The notes under the pieces were generated by a model that had not been told where the DNA came from, searched no databases, and was given only the letters and a program-made list of their open reading frames with translations. A stretch of 64,000 nt of DNA from Hyalella azteca (taxonomy: Eukaryota > Arthropoda > Malacostraca > Amphipoda > Hyalellidae), in contig NW_025940792.1 of the NCBI RefSeq assembly GCF_000764305.2, positions 1 through 64,000 on the forward strand, given 5' to 3'. Shown piece after piece: positions 21,681 to 34,320 of this stretch (its first letter is position 1; the number at the start of each line of letters is the position of its first letter). Made by a program: the position numbers and the translations under genes.

Positions 21681-24600
21681 ATGAGGAGAATTATATAGGA
21701 ATGGGCGGGGGTGAGGAGAATGATATAGGAATGGGGGGAGGGAATATGGGAATGATAGGGGAAGGAGGGGTCAGTGGAGAGAGGGAGTCCAGGAATTGTG
21801 TGTGGAACTTGTCACCATCTCAGCCCCGCACAAATGGCTTCGTTACTAGAGCTGCAGATCCGAGCGAGCATTCGGAAAATTTGATACCTCGAGACGCCAG
21901 AGCTCTTCTGTAGGGGCTGTGATTCTAGACAGTGATTCTTCTACGCTAACAACGCGATCAAAAAAGGAAATTTCAGTTTGAGGAAGAAGTATACCAACGC
22001 CCAGAAAAACAGTAATGCTGAGTACTTAACGAACAGACCCATACATATGATATGAAAAGGCCACTTCGTTCTTTCCATAATTACTCGAGACAAAAGAGGA
22101 TACAGTGCAAGAGCGATTCAAATTTTCTGAAGTTTATAAAAGCATGAGAATAACCGGTCTAATCGAGACTGAATGACGGAAAACTCTATTATGAACTGAG
22201 TTTCAATAAACCAAGACAAATTAAAGTGGTCTGTAACTAGGAAAATAAGATCTCCGCAAATAAAAGTTGAAAAATTCATCATCATAAGATTTAATGTTAA
22301 TGCGCCTGTGTAATTTTAATGGTTCAAAAGACCTTGCATGGAAAAGGACGCTTTAGTTTGATCTGCCTGTCGGGAGGTGAGGGTAGAGGAATACTAAGGT
22401 AGCGTTCCAGCTCGGCCTGGGACCGTTGAGGCCGAAACAATTACCAAGAATATCGAGAATTCAGAATACAAACGTTCGGCACTCTATTACGGATGGCTGA
22501 TGAAATTAGGATAGCACAACACTATAGGCAACAACGTTACTGTGCGAGATTGGAGCAACAAAGCAGTGCAAGTAGCGCGCAATGTTAGATGCAATCGTTT
22601 TATTACAAGCTTATCTGCGTTATCATATGACCGTTATAATGATGTATTTAATTGAGCAAGAATTTGCAAAATAGAAAATATGCCGAATAAATTCACTATA
22701 CTTTTAGCGGAAACGTGAATAAAAACCAGTTGAATTCACAATTATTTGCTTTTAAACTTTTAGTTAAATTTCGATTTGAGCAAACGAATGATGGACGTAC
22801 ATTTATAATGAAGGTTTATATTTAATCAGTTTCAAAATTATATAACACATAATCGACGAAATTGTACATCATCATAGCCGAGTTATTTTTTATTATATGC
22901 AAAATTTGTGTGCTTCTGAATTCTGCTTGGCATAATCAGAATTCTCTATTTCGAATTTTCAACTTTGCCATGCTTGTGTTGGCATTTATAGGAATTTTCG
23001 TAGTTTTGCTCGTGAGGCCAAATAAAATTTTAACGCGTCACTGACTTATATTTACTGATTTCTGAAGTTTTAAGTGTAAAGTTTCACATTCTAGTGAAGC
23101 AATTCAAAAGTTTTCGTTAAGAGGCGTAGCGCGAGAGGGAAGTTTTACTTGCAAACCGACAGGAGAAGCTATTCAATCAGGCCTATTGTCATGCGGTCAA
23201 CGCTGCTAGATTGCTCAGCATTCATTAGTTATTCCATCAACAAGAACTTGTTAAAATGCAGCAAAATAACGCTTTTGTTAGCAAATACGGAGAGGTTGAC
23301 GTTACCACGCATTTGAGGGTCAACAGCTTCTAGCATGCGACAGAGTTCCCATCCATGGGATTGTTACAGGAGGGATTATCAAAGCTGCCAGTCTGATGTT
23401 AAATGCAACAACAATATTAGTTTTCATCCGTGTCAGAGATCAAAAACTTTCTTGCATATTCAATCCGTTAAAACAGCGCTCAACTTCGTGGACACATTTC
23501 TTTAGGGCCAATACGCTACTGTATACTGGAAATGTGGGAACAAACAATATTTAAAGTGAGTTTGATACATTTTCATGATATCATAGAATATAATATTACA
23601 AATCTCTACCATGTTGACATATCATTTGCGCTGGGAAGAATTTAAAATAATTTCACTCCGTATTTACGATATTGTTTTTCATCTACTAAAAAATGAAATT
23701 AATTTGAAATACTGGACATATTCAATCGATCTTTGCTGCGCGCCCAACTCGTCATCAGCAGTTCAAATGTTTATTGAACATTTCATTTGATCCCACGTAG
23801 TTAAAATGCTTTGTTAAAAGACCGATCCCTATGTCAACAACAGGACGCGGTCTCCCCATAGCGTATTACAATATGCATGTCATAAAACTCGTGATTGCCG
23901 TCGTGTTTACCAACTGTAAATTTAGTTTATGATTGATTGCCGCAAGACGGTAATGTGGAGAATGGAGATTGTCAAGTAAATTTTCAGTTGATTTTTGACT
24001 CATGGAATGGATTACCTGTGAGATTATAGATTGAGAATCCATTTATTAAGTTGGAATCTTATAGAATGTAATTATTAATTTCAAGAGGCGTGATTGGATG
24101 TTGACTTACGTTTGAAAAACAGCAAGAGGTTGGGTGCTTTAAAATTAAAGTCATGTCGTGAATTGTTCAAAAAATTACAATATTATCAATAAGTCTAAGA
24201 CGGTGAATAAATTACTATTTAACAGTTAATGAGAGTTATTTCTAATTTAGTAAATAAAATGGAATTATATAATCCATAATTTTCTGTGCTTCTTTGTGTT
24301 AAGGAAAATTGTAATTCTAAAGTTGATCTCCAGAATAAAATTTGAATCAGTTTTGAATCATGTACATTAAGAATTGGAGTAAGAATTGCTCTACGCGATT
24401 TTTCTCATTCTGCATGTTTATTTACCTAAATGTGCGTCCTTCACATCTATGTGAAATTACGATGCCGGGTTCGTTTTGCAATCCAAAGGATTCAATAGAC
24501 ATTTTCTACATTTATAGCCTATGCAATGCTTTAAACTTAAATATTGTTATACCTCCGACAAATATCCCGAGTGCCAGCAACGTGTAAATTTCAGCATTCA

Positions 24601-25682
24601 ATTTTATATATGCGCTAATGAGTTGATATTCAGAATAAATGAAGTAATTTGTTGCGACAAGTTAATCTGCATGGAAGGCGATGTATCGGAAGGCAAATTT
24701 ACATTGGCAAACTGCTGACGGTAAACAGGGCCCCAACAACGCGACAGACTTCTGCCAACTTCCCGGCCACGGCTTCAAAACATTTGCGTTTCATTATAAA
24801 AGAGCTGAGACACGCGCCTGTAGGTAGAAAAAGTATCGACCAAGGAAATGCAAAAATATTTTAAACCTGGCAAACTCATAATTTGTTTCCGGTAATTTAT
24901 TCTCTATCAGTAGATCAAGTAGAAGTAGACTCTGTTTAAATAATACGGGAAAAATATTTGCCTCATTTAAGTTTATGATTACAATTGAATGGTCTCAAGA
25001 AAAACACAAAATTTTCATGAGTTCTAAACCTTTACATAATGAAGCACCCAAACAGAATCATATTCGTTGATACAAGATGGAGCTCTCCCTAGCCTTAATT
25101 ATGATTTAAGAGCTGTTGGATTTACTCTGAATAAAACTAAGATTGTGGTTCAAGTACTATTAACTGCATTACCATTGCAGTTCACATTTTCATAAGAAAA
25201 AGCCTAAAAATCAACAGATTTTGAAGCAGTGATTTCAAAATACAGTAGTATTACTTGAAGATCAATTACAATATTTTAGTAATTAATCAAACATTAACTA
25301 CAAATTAAGCTCATGTTAGCTTTTAATGCTGACTTTCGATACAGAAATGAACCAGGAGTAGTGAGATGAGTTCAACGATCCCATAAGTAGTAGTGAGATC
25401 GTTGAAAAAAACAATCAATCATCATCCATCGGTCAAATTGAGACCTTTCAATCATTCATAAGACCATTCAATCAAGCATGGTAAATACTAACATCAGGTT
25501 TTGAATACTTTTGATTCAGCGTCAAACAACTCACATGAAAGTTTCAAGTTCAACACGACAAAAAATTTGCGCACTATTCGGAAAGGTGTGTGCACAGATA
25601 GCCTCAAGCGAAGGTTTTCACGGTGGATAGAAAACAGGCAACCGCTGTCCATCTAAATGCAAATGGCCGCGGCCAACGATAG

Positions 25683-25817
25683 CTCGATGCGGCCGTTTAC
25701 ATCAGCAAGCTGGCACGGGCGGCATCACGCAAACGTTGTGCCTGTCGCTTCTTGGATGATGTCCGCAAGACGCCCATGCTAGGCCGGTGGATGAGATACA
25801 GGAGCTCAAGGCTTTAA
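25683..25817 (+). other. GC-rich open segment, possible exon remnant
   Basis: 45 codons open from a possible acceptor (CGATAG) to TAA, reading LDAAVYISKLARAASRKRC and on. It is clearly more GC-rich than its surroundings. No family is recognised and no start codon or paired exon is seen, so this may be chance or a relic of a mobile element. Confidence 0.15.
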
Positions 25818-26597
25818 AAATATTATTATTTTCAGTTCACTTATGCACGCGAATATTTTTTCAAGGGCGGGGATAAATACATAGGATTAGGATTGCGGCG
25901 AAAATGATAAACCTATTCAGTTTTTGTGAGGGCGTAGAAAAACTCGAGCCCAGCGATCTGATGAAAAGTATGAAAAAAAGTTCATTCTGTGATCTATTTT
26001 TTCGAAATCTTGTGTCCGTTTGGTGGCTTTAGCTTGAAGACTTTAACTTTGGTGGCTTTAGCTGAAGAAACTCATATCTAGGGTACCCGAGTACATGTTG
26101 CATGGTGTTGTGAATATCTTTTCAAAAGCCTCGAAAGAACTGATGTTTGGTCATATTCCACCGTCACCGAGGTCATATACTCAGAACAATTATGAAATCT
26201 TCCAAAGTTTTGGCTATGTTCTTTGAGCATCATCTTGGGGATTTTTTAATACCATATACTCATATTGTGTTTTGTAATTGTTTATACACCCATAACGCTG
26301 CCAACTAGTGAAATTTGTGGCTGAATTTAGAAAAGAAAACAGTTTATAAACGCGGTAATTTTATTCAGTTTGTTCTGCCGGTCGTTAATTGAACAACTGA
26401 ACATCATTCAGTTATTGAACAAAATCTTCATTGCATACTTGTTACAAGACTTCTTGACGTTGTTATAGCGTATATACCAGCCAGCCGTCTGCCTTGTGTC
26501 ACATGCAACAACTGCGAGTTTCAGCAAAAAAAAAAAAATTTCAGGCATTCGTGAATTTCCAGCTTCCGGTCACCTCCGCTTTTGAATGATCCAAGCT

Positions 26598-26615
26598 TGG
26601 CCTGTCGCCGATTCT
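26598..26615 (-). mobile_element. SINE 3'-domain fragment
   Basis: GGCCTGTCGCCGATTCT matches the 3' domain of the SINE at 6722-7034 in the same orientation. Only this short piece is recognisable. Confidence 0.4.
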
Positions 26616-29600
26616 TGCACCTTTCGTGACTTGTTCACAAGAGATCTAAAAACAAGCCATTGAGCAGATCTTCTCAACGTTGGCGTTGAAATGAATAACT
26701 CTTGGACTTACCAGGTCCGTGAGGTGATAGGCATTTCAAGTTTGAACAAATGCGGTTGACTCAAAGCGTCAACGATGCCAGCAGGGAGGCTGTTGCACAT
26801 GTCGGTGACTCGAAACGAAAAGAAATGTTGTCGCATGGTTGAGCTGAACCGTAGTTTTTTTTAGCTTATAACTGTGGACCATTGTGCTGGCTTTTATAAT
26901 TCATTTATTTGGGAATCTTTCTGGAATCTTTTATAAACCACGAGCCTACTGTTTTACTTGAATGAGGTCGTAGACGCCGATAACAATGACTTGGAACCAA
27001 GGCAGAAAAGTGACCATTAGATATATAATTTTTCGATTGTGTTAATGATCCCGACGATTAATTTCATAGTGAATTTTCTAATTCAAATTCCATTTATAAT
27101 TATTTTGTAATACTTTTAATTGTTCATTGTAATGGGTTATGAACCATTTACGGCTCCCGACACCTGCGTTAACTCGAGTGCACCAGCAGACACAGTTACA
27201 AGCACAGACTTGAGGACGCTGTTGCGGTGTAAACAGGAATTTATAAAACTCAAACGGAAATTTTGAAATAATTTTTCCACTTTGATCATTCAAAACAAAT
27301 TGAATAGGACACTTAATACAGTATGTAATTTTTATCTATGTCGTTATTGCAATATTGGCTATGTTACTGATATAGGACGTAAATGTCACAAACCGTCGCT
27401 GATTGGCCAAAGTATGACACGAGGCAGACATATCAAAGATTAAAATGAATTCTATGTTTATTTATTTTGGATCGAACGCCACTTTTAAAAAATTAAAATC
27501 ACAAGTGTTCTGACTGAAACATTTTTCATTTTACGTCCCATCTACCGATAACGGACTGTTTAAATTTAAGACTATAATTCTAATTTATACAGTTCTGGGC
27601 TTCGAAGTTCCAAATGTTCCAAGCTGATGGTCCTTAATCGTGCACTAAACGTTTTCCGTGATTTAGGTGGTCTCTAAATGTCACCATTTCGGTCAAAAAT
27701 GACTTTGTTTTGGTAAGATTCTATCAGTTGCTTGCGGGCTGCGGCTGTGAGGGGATGTGTGTGTGTAGCGCGAGATTATTGTACAGGCTCGCGTATCTGT
27801 GACTCGCTCGAACAGGTGCAGGAGTGCGAGTTTTTACTGCCACAAGTTTTCTCTGCAAAAATGTCTTCAGAAATACTTCATTGAGAATATTCATGATTAA
27901 AATACTTAGGCAAAATACATCAATAAATTAAAAAATCTAACTGATTTCAAAAGTACTTTTTGATGTGTCAACTAAAATTAATCTATGCATACCTGACATG
28001 CCTGCTAGATATTCGCAGCAGATACTATTTTATTTAGTAGCTTCATCAAATTTTTAATAAAGTTAGTCTCATAACTACAGAATCGTCAGACACCTACTGA
28101 ACATCTCGAGAAAGAATAGTATACTGCAGTGCTGTGTGCATTTTTAAGCACTGAAATTTCAATTAGAAAAATTTTAAAACCTTTTTAAAAATAAAGAACG
28201 ATCTTTTGCAACACTAAAATCCATCCATTGGAGCACACAATGGAAATACCTAGTAAAAATCTGCGAACCAAATATAATTCTAAAAAATAATCGTTTACTA
28301 TGGACCAAATTTTAAAAAAATTGACCGTAATAAATGGATCGTATTTCCAAGAGGGCTATAAAAATATGTCACTTGTCGTAATATTTGAGATGGTTGTATT
28401 CAAAATTTAAAATCTCTGTTCAACTGAATTTTCTTTATGAATTTAATTCGTTAGTTATTGGTTCACAGATGAAAAAGTTAAGCTATGAAAAGCTTCTTCA
28501 TTCATTTAATTTTCAGCTACCGTCAACGACGTATAATTCCCCAGAGATTCATAGTGCACTTACAGCAAATATATTTTGTTGCGTTAAGACGACGCAAGAA
28601 AATGTCAAAGACACCGTAATGCCATTCGGAGGCTGATTTTGAATGCATTTAAGTAAATAATTTTGTTCGTGAGTGGCGAGTTAAATAACGATGACGACTC
28701 ATGTTTCGCCGACCTCGCTTGGAAAGCGCCAAACAGCTAATAGAAAACGTACATAATCATAATTCAGATGAATTTATCCACAGTTGATAAAAAAAACTAT
28801 TTGTTACTATTATTAGAAATAACTTGATAATAATTTACTTCATAAATGTTAATTTTTTCTTAATTTTAACAGAATAAACAATTATTTTTAAAGAATGAAA
28901 CAGCTTAAACTTTGGTGATAAAATTATTGCAATAAATTGAAGAAACCTGCCATATAACTTGCACGTCTTTCACTACAGCCGCAAAACATTTTCCTAAGAC
29001 ATTACTTGTTAATGGACTTTCAAAAGTCTTACATCGAGTCACCTGCGGATGTTTATGTTAGAAAAACGTGTCGATTCTGTGTAAGCTAAATGAATAGAAT
29101 AAATTCAGCTTGGGAGACGAGTAGAAAAATTCCACACGTCTATGCAGCTTATGTATCTCCGGTTCCCCAGCAGCGAAAAACAGCTAAAAATCGATGTTAG
29201 GAAAAGCGTTCGAGTTTCTTCTTAAATTAAATATAAAGATAGTCTTTTGAATTTACGACTGCCTGCTGAAGGCCATCATAAGGCTACCAATAATGCAATC
29301 ATGATTCTCAATAAGGTTAACGCATCCGCCAGCTGGAATAATGAGTTATATTGAATCCTATATTTTTTCATGGCCGCCGAAATGAAAGAAAAATAAGGCT
29401 GGAGTCTCGACTGCCTGAGCTGAGCATCAAATATGTGACGATCTTTCTCGCTGACAGTGAACGCTAATTTAATTTAATGTATTTGATCCATGACACACAT
29501 TTAAAATTATATAAGAAAGCCCTAAAACATTATTATATTGTTCATATATAACTTATTGGCTTGAAACTGAGTCTAATCCGTCGTATGAGAACGGAAATAA

Positions 29601-29930
29601 AATAAAAATCAGAAGTACCAATGTAATGTATGTAGACGCGTTCTACTATGGAGACTAAGAGATAAAAGCAAATAATTAAAAAAAATGCTTCGAATGCTTC
29701 TTGCTAGATAGCACAATACCGAATGTCGGTAATTCACTCAGAGAATTGAGTTAAACTTTGTCTAAATATTGATACATTTTTTGCCATGGTGTGGGTCTTC
29801 CTCACCAACTTTGGCCCGGCAACACGTACGAGTGTAGCAGTGCTACGACTGCTCTCGGCTTGTGCTGTTGCTAAGGTGTGACACTATTAGGACAATTTGA
29901 TCCAATCATTTTTGAGGCTCAGGGGCCATA

Positions 29931-30058
29931 CTTTCAAAATTCGCTAAGTGAACGTAAGTACTTACGCTCTGTTTTCTTGTCTATGATTTATGGATTTTGC
30001 TTGAAAGGCCGCCAATGATTGGCTGATGAACTTACGTTCACTTAGCGAATTTTGAAAG
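29931..30058. mobile_element. 128-bp MITE with 28-bp perfect terminal inverted repeats and TA target duplication
   Basis: The arms 29931-29958 and 30031-30058 are exact inverted copies (beginning CTTTCAAAATTCGC). TA flanks both ends (29929-29930 and 30059-30060), as expected for Tc1/mariner-type insertion. The interior has no coding capacity. The left arm continues into a second small palindrome, CGTAAGTACTTACG. Confidence 0.9.
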
Positions 30059-31069
30059 TACTAGGCCAGGATCTGATAGTGAACTGTGGCATCGTGATGA
30101 TGTTATAAGAAAAATCTTTAGTTTGAGCCGAATATTGGTAACATATACATACATAAACATATATCATAAACAGATACGCACATATATAAACAAGAACAAA
30201 CATATTATAATAAGTAAATGACAGAAATAACAACTAATAATTATTGTTGTCTGCAGATTATCTTTCTTTCATTTCAATACAGTAGATTTCGACAGCACTT
30301 ATTCCATCAGAATGAACAAAAACTTACGATTTAGGCGTGTTTGCGACTTCGCAATTAATTACATGTAGCCAAAAATAATTATTTATATTCTGTCTTAAAG
30401 AAAAGATGCCGAATTTAAAAAAGCTGAATAAATTGTACTCGCGCGTCTACTACAAGATTTCGTAATTCCTTTTCATTTGAATTAATGTCGGAAGTTCCCA
30501 TTAATATTTCATGGAATACAGGGTAAAATTTAGTTGCAATTGGAAAATTTCATCATAAAATCTCTCATGAAATTTGAACCTGGTGCGATATGCATAAATA
30601 TTATAACGTTGAATTGTTTATCCTACAAATGAAGGCGGAACTCTAAGTGAATCCCACTTTCGAAGATAAAAAAATTCAGACGTGGTCATTTTTGTAACAA
30701 AATCCCATTCTGTTATGCAATATTTTTAAAATTCGAGTTATCGCATAATACGAAATAAAAATTGCTAAATTGTACCTACTTTGGACTGACGTACAATACC
30801 TCCAGCGCTGTATAAAATACAATGTGCATGCTTTCCATTGATCCTAATAGATTGTTATAAAGCTTCGTTGGCCGGCGAGAACGACGGCTGAAAATCCCCC
30901 AAAATTTTTATATCCATGTTAGAGTTTGCATGGACTCTTCAATCATCTCCCTGATTATCTAACTGAAAAACCAATCAATATAACCTTGATAAAAACCTCT
31001 TAATGAGTGCTTGAGATAATCAAAGAACTTTTTTATCTATTTATAATGAGGCGTGGAGGAGCGATGCAT

Positions 31070-31195
31070 GGGAGATACGAGGGAGATATGAGGGAGATAT
31101 GAGGGAGATATGAGGGAGATATGAGGGAGATATGAGGGAGATATGAGGGAGATACGAGAGAGATATGAGGGAGATATGAGGGAGATAAGAGGGGA
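31070..31195. repeat. 11-bp minisatellite (GGGAGATATGA)n
   Basis: About eleven nearly uniform units, with a few TACGA and GAGAG variants. Confidence 0.95.
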
Positions 31196-32687
31196 GCATT
31201 CCCTCTCTCGTGATGCCCAGTACAAACGGGACAACTCTTGATAGGTTTTATTTACATTTTCATGCACTTTGAGGATTGACGTTAATATAATTTTATTGTC
31301 GTTATGATAGTTATTGCATTCTATTTTTTATATGAGCAGCAATCTTTCTCATTGCTTGAAGCCAACGTTTGAATGGAAATATATTTTAATATACGTTTAA
31401 TAAGGTAATGAATTATTGAATAATTATCCGACCAAGTATCACTTCAAGTTAAAGTAGTAGAAATTAAATAAAATAATGATGCGAAGTAAATACAAAAAAG
31501 TTCGATAAACTAATTTGAGGAGGCAAAGAGCGGATATGAAATTCAAAGTGCAGTATTAGGGTCCGCCGAAAACAATTTTTTCAAATTCAAAAAGTTCAAT
31601 TTTTTTCTATTTCAAGAAAAAGTTCGTAAAATATCTACTAGAAACAAAAGTTAAACTCAAAATAATCATCAACCCTGTTCATAAAATCCTCGATTTTGCA
31701 ATGATTACGTTTGATTTATTGCTCTCGTGGCGCGCTCTTTCAACGAATTTACATTTTTTGAATAAGCGAGACAATGGAAAATAAACATTTGCTGAGTTTC
31801 TGGTGAGATAATGGCTAAAAATTTCTATGTCGATAATCCTACAGCCAATCGAAAAATCCGGTGGTTGGCTAGACCTTCTAATCCCATTCGAAATCTAAAC
31901 TTTTTCAGCTCGTTGAAATAATTTTTGCGCGCATAAATATTATCCAGAAATGTTGTTTCACTGAGAGCGTCTTGGGCTCTCCGGCTATATATTTCATTTT
32001 TGAATGATTAATCAAAACGACTTTGTATGCTGCAGCATTCGACCAATTATAAGTTTTTATTGCACTGCGGATAAATCTTGATTGTATTACTGTAATAGTG
32101 CCTACGCGGAGATTCATATTAATCCATCGCGTTGAAAAGTTTTCATCTGATCAAAAACAATTAAATTAAAATTCAGATCCTATCAACTCATTGAATCCAA
32201 GGCAGGGAAGAAGCGCCAATAATAAAAAGGTATTATTGGCTGTACTGCACTGTACTGTCACTGTACTGCATTTTTGTTACGTTCCTCAATGAATCTAAAT
32301 AATCTCCTTTCATTGTTGTCAAGGGAAAGTTATGTGGAATGTTTTAAGTATAACTATTTAGTAAAATGAAGTAAGGTTTTTAGCCTCACAGAGAAATACT
32401 GAGAACAATGCATCGTACTCATATTCTATAGTTTTTTAGCAAAAAAATATGCAGAAAGAAACCAACAAATGCCTTTAATTTCCCAGAAATAGCTCTTTAA
32501 ATAATAAAATACAAATGAACTGACTCAAAGGGATCAATATCGCACATTGTCTACACCAAATTGTCTGATGCGAAATAAGCAGTTATTTTACAAACGACAT
32601 GAAAATATTAGATCTAATGAGTTAAACAATAAAATGATTAATGCATTTTAAGTAGAATTATTCGATTAACGTTAATCACTAAGTAAA
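31196..32687. other. Noncoding stretch before the putative signal-peptide exon
   Basis: AT-rich, with no supported gene. A tiny ACTGTACTGC-type tandem repeat lies near 32235-32270. Confidence 0.4.
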
Positions 32688-32793
32688 ATGTTGAGAATAT
32701 TTAGTGTTGTGAAGTTATTGTTGTTGTGGATGTACTCCCAATGTTTGTTTCATGTCTCCGCTACGCCAGCTCATCTGCAGACCTTCGAGAACA
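32688..32793 (+). CDS. Putative signal-peptide exon, possibly exon 1 of the Sidestep-like gene
   Basis: An ATG opens 35 codons with a strong hydrophobic core (MLRIFSVVKLLLLWMYSQ) and a plausible cleavage region after HVSAT, then a strong donor A|GTGAGT in phase 1. It is on the same strand as the Ig exons 27 kb downstream, but the linking exon (first half of the first Ig domain) was not found. The exon could belong to another gene or be fortuitous. Confidence 0.35.
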
Positions 32794-33451
32794 GTGAGTG
32801 TAAAAAAATTAGATTACTAATATTTGCCTGCTATTTTGTTTATAATGGTAATGGTTTATTTTAATTCAACTGACCATTACTTTACTTTTCATTTTCTTTA
32901 GTATTCTTTTCTGTTTCTCTTCAATATATAAATTATTATGTTATGTTTAAATTTAGGCGTTTGCTTGTTTGTAACTAAAATTTGGCCTAATGAATCCAGA
33001 AATGTTTAAAAAATTGCTTCCTCTGACTGCGATGATGCAAAAAAATTGTAGCCTTAAATTTTGCGTAAATTTCGTTAGATTTCGACCTTTTTAAACATTA
33101 ATGTGATTGCAACGGACGAAATATTCTCTCATTGTTTTGTAGAGAAAAATAAATGTAAACATGTAGAACATTTAATTTTAATAAGTATTTTAATGCGACC
33201 CAAATAACATAAAAACGATAACAGAGCATGTAATTTTTCGGCGTAGTAGGATTCACAATATTCTTCGTTAAAAAATAAATAATTCATCAATTAAGTGCAG
33301 TAATTATGACTAAATCTATTTTCAAATATCTCATGCAATGAGAAACAATGAGGAAAATTTAAAACCCTTTCTTATTCTGAAACTAATGAATTTTATGATA
33401 CATCTCAGTATCATCATCGAAAATGATTGAGAATCTATTAGGCACTCGGTT

Positions 33452-33480
33452 ATATAGCATAAGCATAAGCATAAGCATAA
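33452..33480. repeat. (AGCATA)n microsatellite
   Basis: About four hexanucleotide units. Confidence 0.85.
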
Positions 33481-34079
33481 AAAAGGTTAACTTGAATAAT
33501 AATATAGAATGATACTGCATTCTGGAGAATTCAAATATAATTATCATTCTTTATCAGTGTTTAAACCTTGAAATTGAATTATCATTTTTATTCAGTAATG
33601 AAAAGAATCGTGAGTGATGTTCTACGCTGCAAGGTGCAGACAAGTGATTAATTAATAACCAATTTTATCGGCAAAGGTTTTTTTCGCTGAAGAAAACCCA
33701 GTGAAAGTGGGATCAGTAGCCCTGATTTTGCAGGTTCTGATAGAGACGTTAACTCGGAGGCCCACTTACTTAATCAGATTAAAACTCCGAAGTTGTGGCA
33801 ACGTTCAATTAATCTCCTCTTGACATATGAATAAAAAAACTTGCGTTCCCTGCATTAGGTAAATTAAGACCAGAAAATCTTCGGAATCTTAGGTTTCCAT
33901 TTTTTTTCTCAGGCAAATCCCCTGTATATATATCGCTTCTTCCGAAATTGGAAGTGAAACTATGGATGGCCAAAATGTGGCCGCTGATAATACGCCTTTG
34001 ATTTATTTGTTAGATGAGCACTGATCCAGATAGAGACAGAGACTATAGACGTCGTGGCCTCCATCTCATCGCTGATGGA

Positions 34080-34320
34080 TGATCTCGGAGTGGTCTACTG
34101 TGATCTGCGATCAGAGATCTTCTTCTTGCATCAGAGATCTTCTGTGATCTTACATCAGATCTTCCGTGATCTTACATCAGAGATCTTCTATGATCTTACA
34201 TCAGAAATCTTCTGTGATCTTACATCAGAGATCTTCTATGATCTTACATCAGAGATCTTCTATGATCTTACATCAGAGATCTTCTGTGATCTTCGTTCAG
34301 CGATTTTCAGAGATCTTGCT
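34080..34320. repeat. 24-bp minisatellite rich in AGATCT/GATC
   Basis: About nine units of the type GATCTTACATCAGAGATCTT. Because 24 is a multiple of three, a 99-codon frame (34054-34353) stays open and reads repeats of SEIFYDLT. That frame is probably a by-product of the repeat. Confidence 0.9.

Larger units (their letters stand above)
21800..29928. other. Long noncoding stretch
   Basis: AT-rich. No exon can be supported. There is a short SINE-tail fragment (GGCCTGTCGCCGATTCT) near 26598-26615 and a small GC-rich open segment at 25683-25817, listed separately. Confidence 0.4.
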
